A stretch of DNA of 64,000 bases from Thiodiazotropha sp040506275 (GTDB lineage: Bacteria; Pseudomonadota; Gammaproteobacteria; Chromatiales; Chromatiaceae), in NCBI GenBank assembly GCA_040506275.1, contig JBEVXD010000012.1:79902-143901 (forward strand). The letters run 5' to 3'. The position numbers and the translations under genes are program-made. The first letter of the stretch is position 1; each line of letters starts with the position of its first letter. Shown piece by piece: positions 43,618 through 52,998 of this stretch. A model generated the notes under the pieces. That model did not search any database. It was given only the letters and a program-made list of their open reading frames with translations, and was not told the origin of the DNA.

Positions 43618-44397
43618 ATGACCTTCAATGAAGTTCAACTCAATGCCTGGATTGCCACCTATTTTTGGCCGATGGTGCGTATCAGTGCCATGCTTCTCTC
43701 CGCTCCGTTGTTCAGTTCCCGTCAGGTACCGGTACGCTTACGCCTGTTCTTGATGGTGCTGATATCTTTTTTGATTGCACCAACTCTACCCCTGTTACCA
43801 CCTGCAGATGTACTCAGTCACACTGGCTTCATGATTATGCTTCAACAGATCCTGATTGGAGTCGTTATGGGATTTGTGTTGCAGATGGTATTTGCTGCGC
43901 TGGTATTTGGCGGGCAGGTCGTTGCTTATAGTATGGGTTTGGGCTTTGCTTCAATGGTGGATCCGGCAAATGGTGTGCAGGTACCAGTGGTGTCACAGTT
44001 TTATCTGATTCTGGCTACACTGCTGTTCTTGATATTCAACGGTCATCTGCACGCCATAGAGTTGGTCTCTGACAGTTTTCTCACAATGCCGGTAGCGGCG
44101 GATGGAATTTCGCGCAATGGATTAATCGATCTTGTTGCCTGGGGTAGTCGACTATTTGCCGGAGGCCTGATTATAGCCCTGCCTATCGTCGGCGCGATGT
44201 TAATGGTTAACATGGGCATGGGTGTGGTAATGCGTGCTGCCCCTCAATTGAATATTTTTTCGGTAGGATTTCCAATCACCATGTTGCTTGGATTTGCACT
44301 GATATGGGTTAGTCTGCCAAATGTTTTTGCTGTTTTTACCGAATTGCAGGATGAAGCCTTCCAGCATCTGATGCTGACCCTGAAGGTGGAGAGGTGA
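43618..44397 (+). CDS. fliR: flagellar export gate protein FliR
   Basis: A 259-residue polytopic protein, sixth subunit type of the FliPQR pore. Marks include the N-terminal WIATYFWPMVRISAMLLSAPLFSSRQVPVRLRL region, GFASMVDPANG and VVMRAAPQLNIFSVGFPITM. It is followed after 3 bases by flhB. Confidence 0.96.
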   Translation: MTFNEVQLNAWIATYFWPMVRISAMLLSAPLFSSRQVPVRLRLFLMVLISFLIAPTLPLLPPADVLSHTGFMIMLQQILIGVVMGFVLQMVFAALVFGGQVVAYSMGLGFASMVDPANGVQVPVVSQFYLILATLLFLIFNGHLHAIELVSDSFLTMPVAADGISRNGLIDLVAWGSRLFAGGLIIALPIVGAMLMVNMGMGVVMRAAPQLNIFSVGFPITMLLGFALIWVSLPNVFAVFTELQDEAFQHLMLTLKVER

Positions 44398-44400
44398 ATC

Positions 44401-45534
44401 ATGGCTGACAATGAAAACGGTCAGGAAAAAACAGAACAACCCTCATCGAAACGCCTTGCAGATGCTAAGCGAAAAGGCCAGGTGCCACGCTCGCGTGAAC
44501 TCAATAGCATGGCGGTTACTCTGGGAGGCGTAATCTGCCTGGTGGTGATGAGTGGTTCAGTTGGTGATTCCATGTCAGAAATGATGAGCAATGGTTTTGT
44601 ACTGACCAGGGAACAGATATTCGATATCAACGCCATGACCCGAAATTTGGGGGAGGGTGCGGGGAAAGCCTTTTTTGCCCTGATTCCATATTTTCTGCTG
44701 GTGATCGTTGCAGCAATTCTCAGTTCTGTAGCTTTGGGAGGATTTTCAATCAGCGGGGAATCCATGACACCAAAGTTGAGCAAGCTGAGCCCGATGAAAG
44801 GATTGAAAAGGATGTTTTCAGCAAAAAGTTTGGTGGAGATGCTGAAAGCGATGGCGAAGTTTTTGTTTATTGGCGGTACCACCGTACTGTTGTTGCGAGC
44901 GACATTGGATCAATACCTTGCAATGCATAATATGGAAGTTACTCCTGCTTTGCAGCATCTCAGCTCACTTATTGGCTGGTCGATCATTCTAATGAGTGCA
45001 ACGCTCATTTTAATTGCAGCAATTGATGTGCCTTTTCAGTTGTGGGAACACAAGCGCCAACTGAAAATGACCCGTCAGGAAGTACGCGATGAGATGAAGG
45101 AGACTGAAGGGCGTCCTGAAGTCAAAGGACGGATACGTCAATTACAACGCGAGCTAGCGCAAAGAAGGATGATGCAGGAGGTTCCTCAGGCAGATGTGAT
45201 TGTGACCAACCCGACTCACTATGCTGTGGCACTGAAATACGATCCAGAGACAATGCATGCACCGAAACTTGTAGCCAAAGGTGCTGATCTTGTAGCTCAG
45301 AATATTCGCAAGGTTGGCTCAGAGTCTAAGGTGCCTGTGGTTGAATCCCCTGTATTGGCCAGAGCTATCTTCTTCAACACTGAGTTAGATGCCTTTATCC
45401 CTTCTGGTCTGTATATGGCCGTAGCCCGTATGTTGGCTTATGTATTTCAGCTCAAGGCCTATAACACTGAGGGTGGTCTTTATCCAGAGATGCCTGAGGA
45501 TTTAGAGGTACCGGAGGAGTATCAGCATGATTGA
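44401..45534 (+). CDS. flhB: flagellar export switch protein FlhB
   Basis: A 377-residue protein with the usual N-terminal EKTEQPSSKRLADAKRKGQVPRSREL, four membrane segments and a cytoplasmic domain with the self-cleavage site NPTH (in VIVTNPTHYAVALKY), which switches export from rod/hook to filament substrates. The C-terminal tail (PEMPEDLEVPEEYQHD) is acidic. Length is typical. Confidence 0.97.
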   Translation: MADNENGQEKTEQPSSKRLADAKRKGQVPRSRELNSMAVTLGGVICLVVMSGSVGDSMSEMMSNGFVLTREQIFDINAMTRNLGEGAGKAFFALIPYFLLVIVAAILSSVALGGFSISGESMTPKLSKLSPMKGLKRMFSAKSLVEMLKAMAKFLFIGGTTVLLLRATLDQYLAMHNMEVTPALQHLSSLIGWSIILMSATLILIAAIDVPFQLWEHKRQLKMTRQEVRDEMKETEGRPEVKGRIRQLQRELAQRRMMQEVPQADVIVTNPTHYAVALKYDPETMHAPKLVAKGADLVAQNIRKVGSESKVPVVESPVLARAIFFNTELDAFIPSGLYMAVARMLAYVFQLKAYNTEGGLYPEMPEDLEVPEEYQHD

Positions 45535-45575
45535 TTATATGCTGATGACCATCCGCACAGAATCGGAACAAGAGA

Positions 45576-47672
45576 ATGGCTAACAGTGTGATTTTAGATA
45601 ACATCAAACAAATGGGTGCTCGTGGCTTAGGGGCACCATTAGTGTTGATGATGTTGCTGGCTATGCTGGTTATCCCTTTGCCGCCTATCGCTTTGGATAT
45701 GTTTTTTACTTTCAACATCACTCTGTCGTTGGTTGTGATGTTGGTGGTTGTCTACACTCGTCGGCCATTGGAATTCTCTGTTTTCCCCAGTATGTTGTTG
45801 ATTGCAACCCTATTACGGTTGGCTCTCAATGTTGCGTCGACTCGAGTGGTACTACTTGAAGGGCATACTGGCGCCGATGCTGCAGGTAAGGTTATCGAAG
45901 CGTTCGGTGCGTTTGTTATCGGAGGTAACTACGCGGTTGGTCTGGTGGTGTTTTTGATTTTGGTAATCATTAACTTTGTAGTGGTCACCAAAGGTGCCGG
46001 CAGGGTTTCAGAGGTGAGTGCAAGGTTTACCCTGGATGCTATGCCTGGTAAACAGATGGCCATTGATGCCGATCTTAATTCCGGTCTAATCGATCAGGAT
46101 GAGGCAAGAACACGACGTGCGGACGTAGCGCGCGAGGCAGACTTTTATGGTGCTATGGATGGTGCCAGTAAATTTGTTCGTGGTGATGCGATAGCAGGCA
46201 TTCTGATCCTGTTTATAAACATTATTGGCGGTCTCTCGATTGGTATGGCGCAACACGGCCTGGATTTTTCGACAGCACTGCAGAACTATGTATTGTTGAC
46301 CATTGGTGATGGCCTGGTAGCACAAATTCCTTCACTGCTACTCTCTACCTCAGCAGCCATAATCGTTACCCGGGTTGCCAGTACACAGGATGTGGGTGGA
46401 CAGATTATAAGTCAGCTTTTCTCCACTCCAAAAGCTCTTGCCGTTGCTGCAGCTGTCTTGTTATTAATGGGCATCATCCCAGGAATGCCTAATTTTGCCT
46501 TTCTTACACTTGCGGCAGCGGCTGCTGGGGGAGCCTGGCTGATCTGGCAACGACAACAGGAACCTGAGGAAGAGGTGCTTGTTGAGGAACCTGTCGAGCA
46601 GCCAGAGCAGCGTGATCTGAGTTGGGATGATGTTCAGCCAGTTGACCTGGTTGGCTTGGAAGTAGGGTATCGACTCATCCCATTGGTGGATCGCAATCAG
46701 GGTGGTCAGTTGATGAACAGGATTAAAGGTGTCCGGCGCAAACTCTCTCAAGAGCTGGGTTTTCTTATCCCATCGGTTCATATACGCGATAATCTTGATC
46801 TGTCACCTAACAACTACCGAATCTCAATCAATGGTGTGGTAGTAGCAGAAGTCGAAATTTATCCCGACCGAGAGTTGGCAATCAACCCCGGTCAGGTTTT
46901 TGGACAGCTGCCAGGAACGCCAACTAAAGATCCAACATTCGGTCTTGATGCGGTTTGGATCGATCCTGAACAGAAGGATCACGCCCAAACACTGGGCTAT
47001 ACCGTGGTGGATGCCAGTACAGTGGTAGCAACACACTTGAGCGAAATACTACAGTCACAGGCAAATGAACTCTTAGGTCATGAAGAGACACAGCAGCTGC
47101 TTGATCTGCTCGCACGCAATGCACCTAAGCTGGTGGAAGACTTGGTACCAAAAACACTATCCCTGAGTGTGGTTACCAAAATACTTCAGAATCTTTTATC
47201 AGAACACGTTCCGATCAGGGATTTTCGCACTATTGCCGAGACGTTGGCTGAGCAATCTACACGAAGTCAGGACCCCAATGTGTTAACAGCCTCTGTTCGG
47301 GTGGCATTATCGCGGGGGATAGTACAGAAACTTATCGGTACGACAGATGAGATTCCTGTTGCTGTTTTAGATCCTGGACTGGAGCAACTGTTGCAACGTA
47401 CCTTGCAGGCTTCTGAAGATGGTCAGGCCGGTTTTGAACCAGGATTGGCCGAAAGATTGCAGAATGCTCTTGCTGAGACCCAAGCTTCAATGGAGTCGCA
47501 AGGTCAACAAAGTGTACTACTGGTTGCCGCACCAATCAGATCATGGATGGCACGTTTTGCAAAACATACTGCGCCAGGCATGCATATCCTCTCTTACAAT
47601 GAAGTACCGGATAACCGACAAATCAAAGTGATCTCTACAATTGGAAACGGAGAAGCAGCAGCAAGTGCATAG
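45576..47672 (+). CDS. flhA: flagellar export protein FlhA
   Basis: A 698-residue core of the export gate. Eight N-terminal membrane segments contain the family block VVTKGAGRVSEVSARFTLDAMPGK and DADLNSGLIDQDEARTRR. The cytoplasmic domain (from residue ~350) forms the nonameric ring that binds chaperone-substrate complexes. The 41-base gap after flhB has no terminator. After flhA the flagellar set is interrupted by ~3.2 kb before flhF. Confidence 0.97.
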   Translation: MANSVILDNIKQMGARGLGAPLVLMMLLAMLVIPLPPIALDMFFTFNITLSLVVMLVVVYTRRPLEFSVFPSMLLIATLLRLALNVASTRVVLLEGHTGADAAGKVIEAFGAFVIGGNYAVGLVVFLILVIINFVVVTKGAGRVSEVSARFTLDAMPGKQMAIDADLNSGLIDQDEARTRRADVAREADFYGAMDGASKFVRGDAIAGILILFINIIGGLSIGMAQHGLDFSTALQNYVLLTIGDGLVAQIPSLLLSTSAAIIVTRVASTQDVGGQIISQLFSTPKALAVAAAVLLLMGIIPGMPNFAFLTLAAAAAGGAWLIWQRQQEPEEEVLVEEPVEQPEQRDLSWDDVQPVDLVGLEVGYRLIPLVDRNQGGQLMNRIKGVRRKLSQELGFLIPSVHIRDNLDLSPNNYRISINGVVVAEVEIYPDRELAINPGQVFGQLPGTPTKDPTFGLDAVWIDPEQKDHAQTLGYTVVDASTVVATHLSEILQSQANELLGHEETQQLLDLLARNAPKLVEDLVPKTLSLSVVTKILQNLLSEHVPIRDFRTIAETLAEQSTRSQDPNVLTASVRVALSRGIVQKLIGTTDEIPVAVLDPGLEQLLQRTLQASEDGQAGFEPGLAERLQNALAETQASMESQGQQSVLLVAAPIRSWMARFAKHTAPGMHILSYNEVPDNRQIKVISTIGNGEAAASA

Positions 47673-48449
47673 CGAATTGTAGGATGCCTGCAGCCGCAAA
47701 GGAAGCTTCTGAAAAAGTCATGGGATGACGCTTATTGTGTGAAAAGATAGCTCTGTGTCATGGTATTTTGTGATGTGGGTCAGTTATAAATCCTTTACGA
47801 TTTCTCGGTACTTTGTTAATCGCATACCCACTATATTCAGGCTTATCCAGTGAGACCTAAATTAATCTGATATATCGATGTGTTGTTATTAAACAATAGC
47901 AATAAATGGTCAGATTAGCGTCTTGTAATCGCAATTGTGATCTGTCAATCTTGCCGCGCATATAGAAGGGACATCTGGTCTGGAGGGAGCCTGTGAATAA
48001 ACTAGGGAGAACTCCACTACTACTGGTGTTCACAATGAAAAAGTATATTGTCTTCTAGCTGTTTTAAGTATGGAGAGGATCCCGTAATAAGGCGTTTATT
48101 TGTCCTGTTAATAAGTCTTGGGTTTATCAATTTTGTGAACCAATATTTTATGGTGGATCAAGGAAATGCTGTGATGAAGAGATTAAAAAGAAGACAAAAC
48201 AGCCTAGTTCGTAGGCTCTTTCTACCAAGCCAGTGTCACTGTGATCCGATTCACCAATTGATCGGAATTTAATAGCAGAACTACGAAACACTGACTTTCC
48301 ATCTGTAATAAAGCGCTCAACATATAGTCCAACTAAATATGGTTGAACAGATCGGCTATGGGCATTGTTTACGAATTAAAGTTGTATTGATTGAGAGGAC
48401 ACTATGTTGAGTATGTCATTACACTTAAAGATTATGACGGGATCTAAAG

Positions 48450-48758
48450 ATGATAAATATCTGTAAAATTCACAAATCCATTACACTTATTCAAGTGGTG
48501 ATCATTATCGTCTCATGCCTGGTGTCGTCTCTGGGTATTGTGACTACACATTCAGTAACAATCTACGCCTGGTATCTGGCATTGGTAGGTATAGTTACAG
48601 TCATAGTGACATCCACTACATTAGGTATTGTTCTTATACTTACGCGTTTAATATATGTATGTAGATCACGTAAATTATCGAAGTCTGATTGTGGTTGGTT
48701 CGTTTGGCCGGAACCTAATCTGGTTTGTGGAATAGATTCAATTATGCCGTCACGTTAA
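48450..48758 (+). CDS. possible small membrane protein
   Basis: A 102-codon frame with two clear hydrophobic segments (ITLIQVVIIIVSCLVSSLGIV and IVTVIVTSTTLGIVLILTRLIYV) and a polar tail. The upstream GGGATCTAAAG is only a weak ribosome site. No family is recognised, and AT-rich DNA often yields such hydrophobic frames by chance, so it may not be a gene. Confidence 0.3.
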   Translation: MINICKIHKSITLIQVVIIIVSCLVSSLGIVTTHSVTIYAWYLALVGIVTVIVTSTTLGIVLILTRLIYVCRSRKLSKSDCGWFVWPEPNLVCGIDSIMPSR

Positions 48759-48876
48759 CTCGCATTTACAACGGCTGCAGGCGAATATGTCCCTCTGGCT
48801 TGACGGAAACGGGGGGTGTTCATCAATACCATCATCGTCATCACTATGAAAATAAATAACAAGCTAAGTGCCTCTA

Positions 48877-49036
48877 GTAGGGTGGTGCCATGCCCTACCA
48901 AAACTGTGGAGAGTCGTAGAGTGCGGCCTGCTGCACCATGGCCAATAATGGATAGTTACTCTAGATCTTGAGTGAAAATATCTCTAGCTCTGTAATACTT
49001 TTTAACTTATTTGGTGGGGCATGGCCCCACCCTACC
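48877..49036. repeat. cluster of three REP-like palindromes
   Basis: Copies at 48877-48899 (GTAGGGTGGTGCC...CCCTACC), 48916-48937 (GTAGAGTGCGGCC...TGCACC) and, reversed, 49013-49036 (GGTGGGGC...CACCCTACC). They belong to the same family as 2366-2388. Confidence 0.75.
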
Positions 49037-49187
49037 AACTCCGAAGAGTACACCTCTTGGTACCCCATTTTGACATGAGCGCCGTTTCTTTTGGCACAAA
49101 AGAAAAGTGACTCGCCCAGGGGGGCGAACAGTAGCGTGATGATTTGATGATAATTAATACTGGGTACTCACCTGAATAAACTCAAGT

Positions 49188-49328
49188 GTAGGGTGCGGCC
49201 TGCCGCACCATGCCAAACTGAAACGAAGCCACCTGACAATTCGGATTACAGATACTGCCGATTGTGAACAAAGTATCTGGGATTTCTGGAGAATCTATAC
49301 CTTGAACGTGTGGCAGGCCGCACCCTAC
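49188..49328. repeat. inverted pair of GTGCGG-type REP-like palindromes
   Basis: GTAGGGTGCGGCC...GCACC at 49188-49209 and its reverse form GTGTGGCAGG...CACCCTAC at 49308-49328 face each other around ~100 unrelated bases, like the paired arrangements of REP elements elsewhere. Confidence 0.75.
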
Positions 49329-49360
49329 GGCTGAACCTACCTATTTAGGTGCCAAGTTAA
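49329..49360. repeat. end fragment of a copy-A type element
   Basis: GGCTGAACCTACC TATTTAGGTGCCAAG TTAA resembles the right end of copy A (3659-3689) with three or so changes. The rest of the element is absent. Confidence 0.6.
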
Positions 49361-49574
49361 TAATTGGGAAAGATCCCTACAAAATATACAGTGACCTTTG
49401 CAAGGTGACCCACACACATCATGACCCCTGTGTTATTGATGTTTTATTTCTGCGGTGAGTTATATGCAGGGTGAGGTGCGAAGAAAGTGGTGGGAATTCT
49501 CCAATGAGCGTAAGCATCACTTACAGACCATCGAGACTAGTGACCGGAATTCAGATTATAAATCACCATGATGT

Positions 49575-49603
49575 TTGACAAGAATGAATATTCATTCTAG
49601 TCT
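49575..49603 (+). promoter_or_regulatory. promoter with an 18 bp palindromic operator in its spacer
   Basis: TTGACA (49575-49580) and TAGTCT (49598-49603) are 17 bases apart. The spacer plus the first -10 base is a perfect palindrome, AGAATGAATATTCATTCT (49581-49598). A repressor bound here would block the polymerase completely. It would drive the DsrE-like gene at 49676. The regulator is not in the window; GAATGAATATTCATTC-like sites are often TetR-family targets. Confidence 0.6.
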
Positions 49604-49675
49604 TTGCGTCCAGTTATAACCGGCGATCCGGCATTGATCACAGGTTGAATAAATCAAATGCGAGGTTAAACATTG

Positions 49676-50188
49676 ATGTCTAATTTGATAGGTAGGTGTG
49701 GTGTATCGATTCTGCTTTTTTGCATGCTGTTTTTTACAATCAGCGCTACTCATGCTGAAGAGAAGATCGATGATTCAGCGGCTCTGAATGGTGTAAAAGC
49801 GACCAAGAGTGTGTTTCTTATCGATTTCACAAATCCCCGCAAGACCGCTTTCTATCTTGATATCATCAGGGGGACCCACGAAGGCCTGGTAAGGCAGGGC
49901 GTTACTCCCAATATGGTACTGGTTTTTATTGGCGAAACAGTACGCTATCTAAGTACTGAGCCTGATGATGAATTGGAATTGGAGTTCGCAGACGAATTGA
50001 AGTCCATCTCATTGACAGCGAAAACTCTAAAAGAGAAGGGTGTCCGGATGGAGGTCTGCGCGATCGCCAATCATGTGTTTAAAGTCGATAACGCAACCAT
50101 TTTGCCTGAAATGGAGGTGGTGGGTGACGGTTTTATCTCGCTTATCGGATGGCAGACCCAAGGACATAAACTGGTACCAATTTTTTAA
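49676..50188 (+). CDS. exported DsrE-like protein
   Basis: A 170-residue exported protein. A signal peptide (residues ~8-27, SILLFCMLFFTISATHA) precedes a DsrE/DsrF-like alpha/beta domain: SVFLIDFTNPRKTAFYLDIIRGTHEGL, MVLVFIGETVRYL, SISLTAKTLKEKGVRMEVCAIANHVF and DGFISLIGWQTQGHKLVPIF. One cysteine (VRMEVCAIA) is at the position used for sulfur transfer in DsrE relatives. Periplasmic DsrE-like proteins are common in sulfur oxidisers, with unknown roles. The ATG at 49676 follows an in-frame TTG at 49673. It stands alone behind its own promoter. Confidence 0.82.
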   Translation: MSNLIGRCGVSILLFCMLFFTISATHAEEKIDDSAALNGVKATKSVFLIDFTNPRKTAFYLDIIRGTHEGLVRQGVTPNMVLVFIGETVRYLSTEPDDELELEFADELKSISLTAKTLKEKGVRMEVCAIANHVFKVDNATILPEMEVVGDGFISLIGWQTQGHKLVPIF

Positions 50189-50269
50189 TCGAGTATTTGA
50201 TTTGATGTAAATAGTTGGATTCGGTAATTGAGTCAATTGAACGCAATCTTCAATTGGGCCATTGCCAGC

Positions 50270-50430
50270 CTGCTTGTCGCCCCTAACAGTTTGACTGTCA
50301 AAGGTCAGGCCTACGCTTGTCTGCAGACTGCAGTATAAAACTTGTTGTAGGAGTGCTACAGCGGCGTTTTGATGCCTTGCTGAATGCAGGCACGCTTAGG
50401 CTGAACCTAACTATGTAAGGTGCCGGGTTA
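50270..50430. mobile_element. left-truncated copy of element A
   Basis: From CTGCTTGTCGCCCC to GGTGCCGGG and TTAA (50427-50430), this follows the right two-thirds of copy A (3526-3689) with scattered changes: the second hairpin, the GTAGGAGTGCTAC loop and the right end are kept. Its right 7-mer is TTTTGAT, the exact complement of the left 7-mer ATCAAAA in copy A. The interval 50189-50840 otherwise contains only the flhF promoter candidate. Confidence 0.75.
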
Positions 50431-50675
50431 ATAATAAAAGTCACTGGATCAGTATTTGATCTGTTCGAATGTCAATGCTGAACGGTAGTGCGTTTTTTGT
50501 TACAGCAGTTTTTCTTCAATAATTCTCCTGCCGAATCCTTGGCGCACCCTGCAGCCAGAAGTCAAACTGATGGCGTTGTGCTGATGCTGTGCGAGTGGAA
50601 TTGCAAAACCTAAGGCTTTTCTAACTTATTGTAAATAAATAACTATATTGATTTTGTCTGGGAGATTTTTTTGAT

Positions 50676-50691
50676 TGGAATGGTTGTTGCA
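50676..50691 (+). promoter_or_regulatory. candidate sigma-54 promoter of the flhF operon
   Basis: TGGAATGGTTGTTGCA has the GG and GC pairs at sigma-54 spacing and a perfect TTGCA, but a weak -24 box. It starts 165 bases before the flhF ATG. In polar flagellates flhF-flhG-fliA is commonly RpoN-controlled, which supports it. Confidence 0.5.
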
Positions 50692-50840
50692 TAACAAATG
50701 TTGGAGCCATATGGCAGGGAATATCAGACGGGTAAAACTGGACCAACACTCAGTACCTCGGATTCAACTGACCAGATAAATTGACAGGTAGTTTAACAGG
50801 TGCAAGCTCTTAACAGGGTAATCGCCGGAGATTGCGGATT

Positions 50841-52133
50841 ATGAAAATAAGACGTTTTTTCGCTTCTGACATGCGCCAGGCCTTGCGCCAGGTTCGGGAG
50901 GCATTGGGATCGGATGCGGTTATTCTCTCGAATAAGGGCGTACAGGGAGGCATCGAGCTGGTAGCTGCGGTAGATTATGACGAGTCTGCCTTCGACAGTA
51001 ACCAGCCAACCTCCATAGAAGCGCACGAACCAGAGGTTGAGTATAAAAGTACAACTACCCAGTCTACTGCTGCTTCAGCTTATAATGACTTACAGGGTAG
51101 TGCGAAATCTAAATCTATTCCCAAGATCGAGGATCGGCAACAGAGCTTTGAAACAGGTGAAGGCCGGGATAAGCCTCGGGTGGAATGGAGCCAGGATCCA
51201 GTATTACGCGAGATGCGTCAGGAGATGCAGGCGCTGCGCCGGATGATGGAAACTGAGTTATCCGAATTGACCTGGCGTGATCTGGGGCATCGTCGCCCGC
51301 AAACTCAAGAATTGATGCGGCAGCTCATGGGACTCGGCTTGGATGCCGCCCATTGTCGAGAGCTGGCCTATCGTGCAGAGGATGCAGAGTCCCCTGAACA
51401 GGCCTGGGGACAGGCATTGAGTCATCTCGGCCGGGAATTTCTGGTCGAGCATGACGACCTCCTTAATGCAGGCGGTATTCTGGCATTGGTTGGTCCAACT
51501 GGGGTTGGAAAGACCACAACCATAGCCAAACTGGCCGCAAAGTTTTGTCTGCGCCATGGCAATCGCCATCTGGCGCTGATCTCAGCAGACAGCTATCGCA
51601 TCGGTGCTCAGGAGCAGTTACAGAACTATGGTCAAATCCTGGATGTGCCAGTACGCAGTGTCACATCCCCTGAGGAGCTGAGCAGTGCTCTGCATACTTT
51701 TGCAGAAAAAAGACTGGTTTTGATCGACACAGCAGGAATGGGTCAACGGGATCTGAAATTGACAGAGCGTCTGGCACTGTTGAAGCAGGGTAATCATCCA
51801 GTGAAGGCATTGCTCACCCTCTCCTCCACAACGCAGCGTAGTGCTCTGACACATGCGATTCGTTCATTTGGGGCCATCTCACCAGTAGCAGCGATCCTGA
51901 CAAAAATGGATGAAGCCGCCTCTCTCGGAGGTGTGATTTCGGCGTTATTGGAAGCAAGACTTCCCCTTGCGTTCACTACTGATGGACAACGGGTACCTGA
52001 GGATATTCATGTTGCCCGATCGGAAGCACTAATAAGGCAGGCTGTTGAAATGACGCAACAGACAGAGCATCAACCCGATGAGGAGTACCTGGCTATGGCC
52101 TTCGGAGGAATGAGCGAACATGCAAATGTCTGA
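50841..52133 (+). CDS. flhF: flagellar biosynthesis GTPase FlhF
   Basis: A 430-residue SRP-type GTPase that sets the polar site and number of flagella. The N-terminal B domain starts MKIRRFFASDMRQALRQVREALGSDAVILSNK; a poorly conserved linker follows; the NG domain has GPTGVGKTTTIAKLAAKF, ADSYRIGAQEQLQ, VLIDTAGMGQRD and AAILTKMDEAASLG. The ATG at 50841 has GGAG 10 bases upstream and matches family starts; another start 9 bases earlier is possible. It overlaps flhG by 14 bases. Confidence 0.96.
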   Translation: MKIRRFFASDMRQALRQVREALGSDAVILSNKGVQGGIELVAAVDYDESAFDSNQPTSIEAHEPEVEYKSTTTQSTAASAYNDLQGSAKSKSIPKIEDRQQSFETGEGRDKPRVEWSQDPVLREMRQEMQALRRMMETELSELTWRDLGHRRPQTQELMRQLMGLGLDAAHCRELAYRAEDAESPEQAWGQALSHLGREFLVEHDDLLNAGGILALVGPTGVGKTTTIAKLAAKFCLRHGNRHLALISADSYRIGAQEQLQNYGQILDVPVRSVTSPEELSSALHTFAEKRLVLIDTAGMGQRDLKLTERLALLKQGNHPVKALLTLSSTTQRSALTHAIRSFGAISPVAAILTKMDEAASLGGVISALLEARLPLAFTTDGQRVPEDIHVARSEALIRQAVEMTQQTEHQPDEEYLAMAFGGMSEHANV

Positions 52134-52998
52134 ATATATCGAAGACCAGGCAACCGGGCTACGTAGGATGGTTAATCCAGAACCTGTTAGAGTAATTGCA
52201 GTTACCGGCGGCAAGGGTGGTGTGGGTAAAACCAATATTTCCGCCAACCTGGGCATTGCGATGTCTGAAATCGGGCGGCGGGTGATGCTGTTGGATGCAG
52301 ATATGGGATTGGCTAATCTGGATGTGGTACTCGGATTACATGCTAAACTCAATCTCTCCCATGTGATGCGTGGTGAAGCTTCCCTGGAAGATATCATTGT
52401 CACCGGGCCCAAAGGCATGAAAGTAGTACCAGGTGCCTCTGGTATACAGCACATGGCGGAGATGTCACCGGCAGAGAATGCAGGACTGATTCATGCATTC
52501 AGCGAGGTGGCCAATGATGTGGATGTATTGCTGATCGATACCGCGGCAGGTATTTCTGATTTGGTAATCAGCTTTAGCCGAGCAGCTCAGGAGCAGATTG
52601 TGGTTGTCTGTGACGAGCCAGCATCGATCACTGATGCCTACGCGATTATCAAATTGTTAAATCGAGAGCATGGCGTCAGTCGTTTCCGTATACTGGCCAA
52701 TATGGTCAAAACTGTTCAGGAAGGACGCGATCTGTACAACAAGATGTGTCGGGTTACTGACCAGTACCTGGATGTTATGCTCAGTTATATGGGTAGTATT
52801 CCGTATGATGAGCAACTCCGGAAAGCGGTGAAGAGTCAAAAACCAGTGGTTGAGGCCTTTCCGAGATCGAGAGTAGCCCAGGCGTTCAAGAATTTAGCCA
52901 AGAAGGCCGATAACTGGCCTGTACCGACTGGAGTCAGTGGGGATTTGCAGTTTTTTGTCGAACGCCTGATCCAATTTTCAAGCCAATATGGGGAGTAA
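52120..52998 (+). CDS. flhG: flagellar number regulator FlhG (FleN), MinD-like ATPase
   Basis: A 292-residue MinD/ParA-type ATPase that limits flagellar number, in Pseudomonas by restraining FleQ. Walker A is TGGKGGVGKTN, followed by LLDADMGLANLD and VLLIDTAAGISDLVISF, and a C-terminal helix. Gene overlaps (14 bases with flhF, TAATG with fliA) show one transcript. Confidence 0.95.
   Translation: MQMSEYIEDQATGLRRMVNPEPVRVIAVTGGKGGVGKTNISANLGIAMSEIGRRVMLLDADMGLANLDVVLGLHAKLNLSHVMRGEASLEDIIVTGPKGMKVVPGASGIQHMAEMSPAENAGLIHAFSEVANDVDVLLIDTAAGISDLVISFSRAAQEQIVVVCDEPASITDAYAIIKLLNREHGVSRFRILANMVKTVQEGRDLYNKMCRVTDQYLDVMLSYMGSIPYDEQLRKAVKSQKPVVEAFPRSRVAQAFKNLAKKADNWPVPTGVSGDLQFFVERLIQFSSQYGE

Larger units (their letters stand above)
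47673..49574. other. gene-poor, repeat-rich stretch between flhA and the DsrE-like gene
   Basis: About 1.9 kb with AT-rich, low-complexity character and no well supported gene apart from one weak small frame (48450-48758). It holds three groups of REP-like palindromes (48877-48937, 49013-49036, 49188-49328), a small T/A hairpin near 49085-49106 and an end fragment of a palindromic element (49329-49360). It looks like an insertion or decay zone splitting the flagellar locus. Confidence 0.6.

Noticed and set aside
48048..48272. 74-codon plus-strand frame after flhA
   Set aside because: No motif or ribosome site; AT-rich chance frame.
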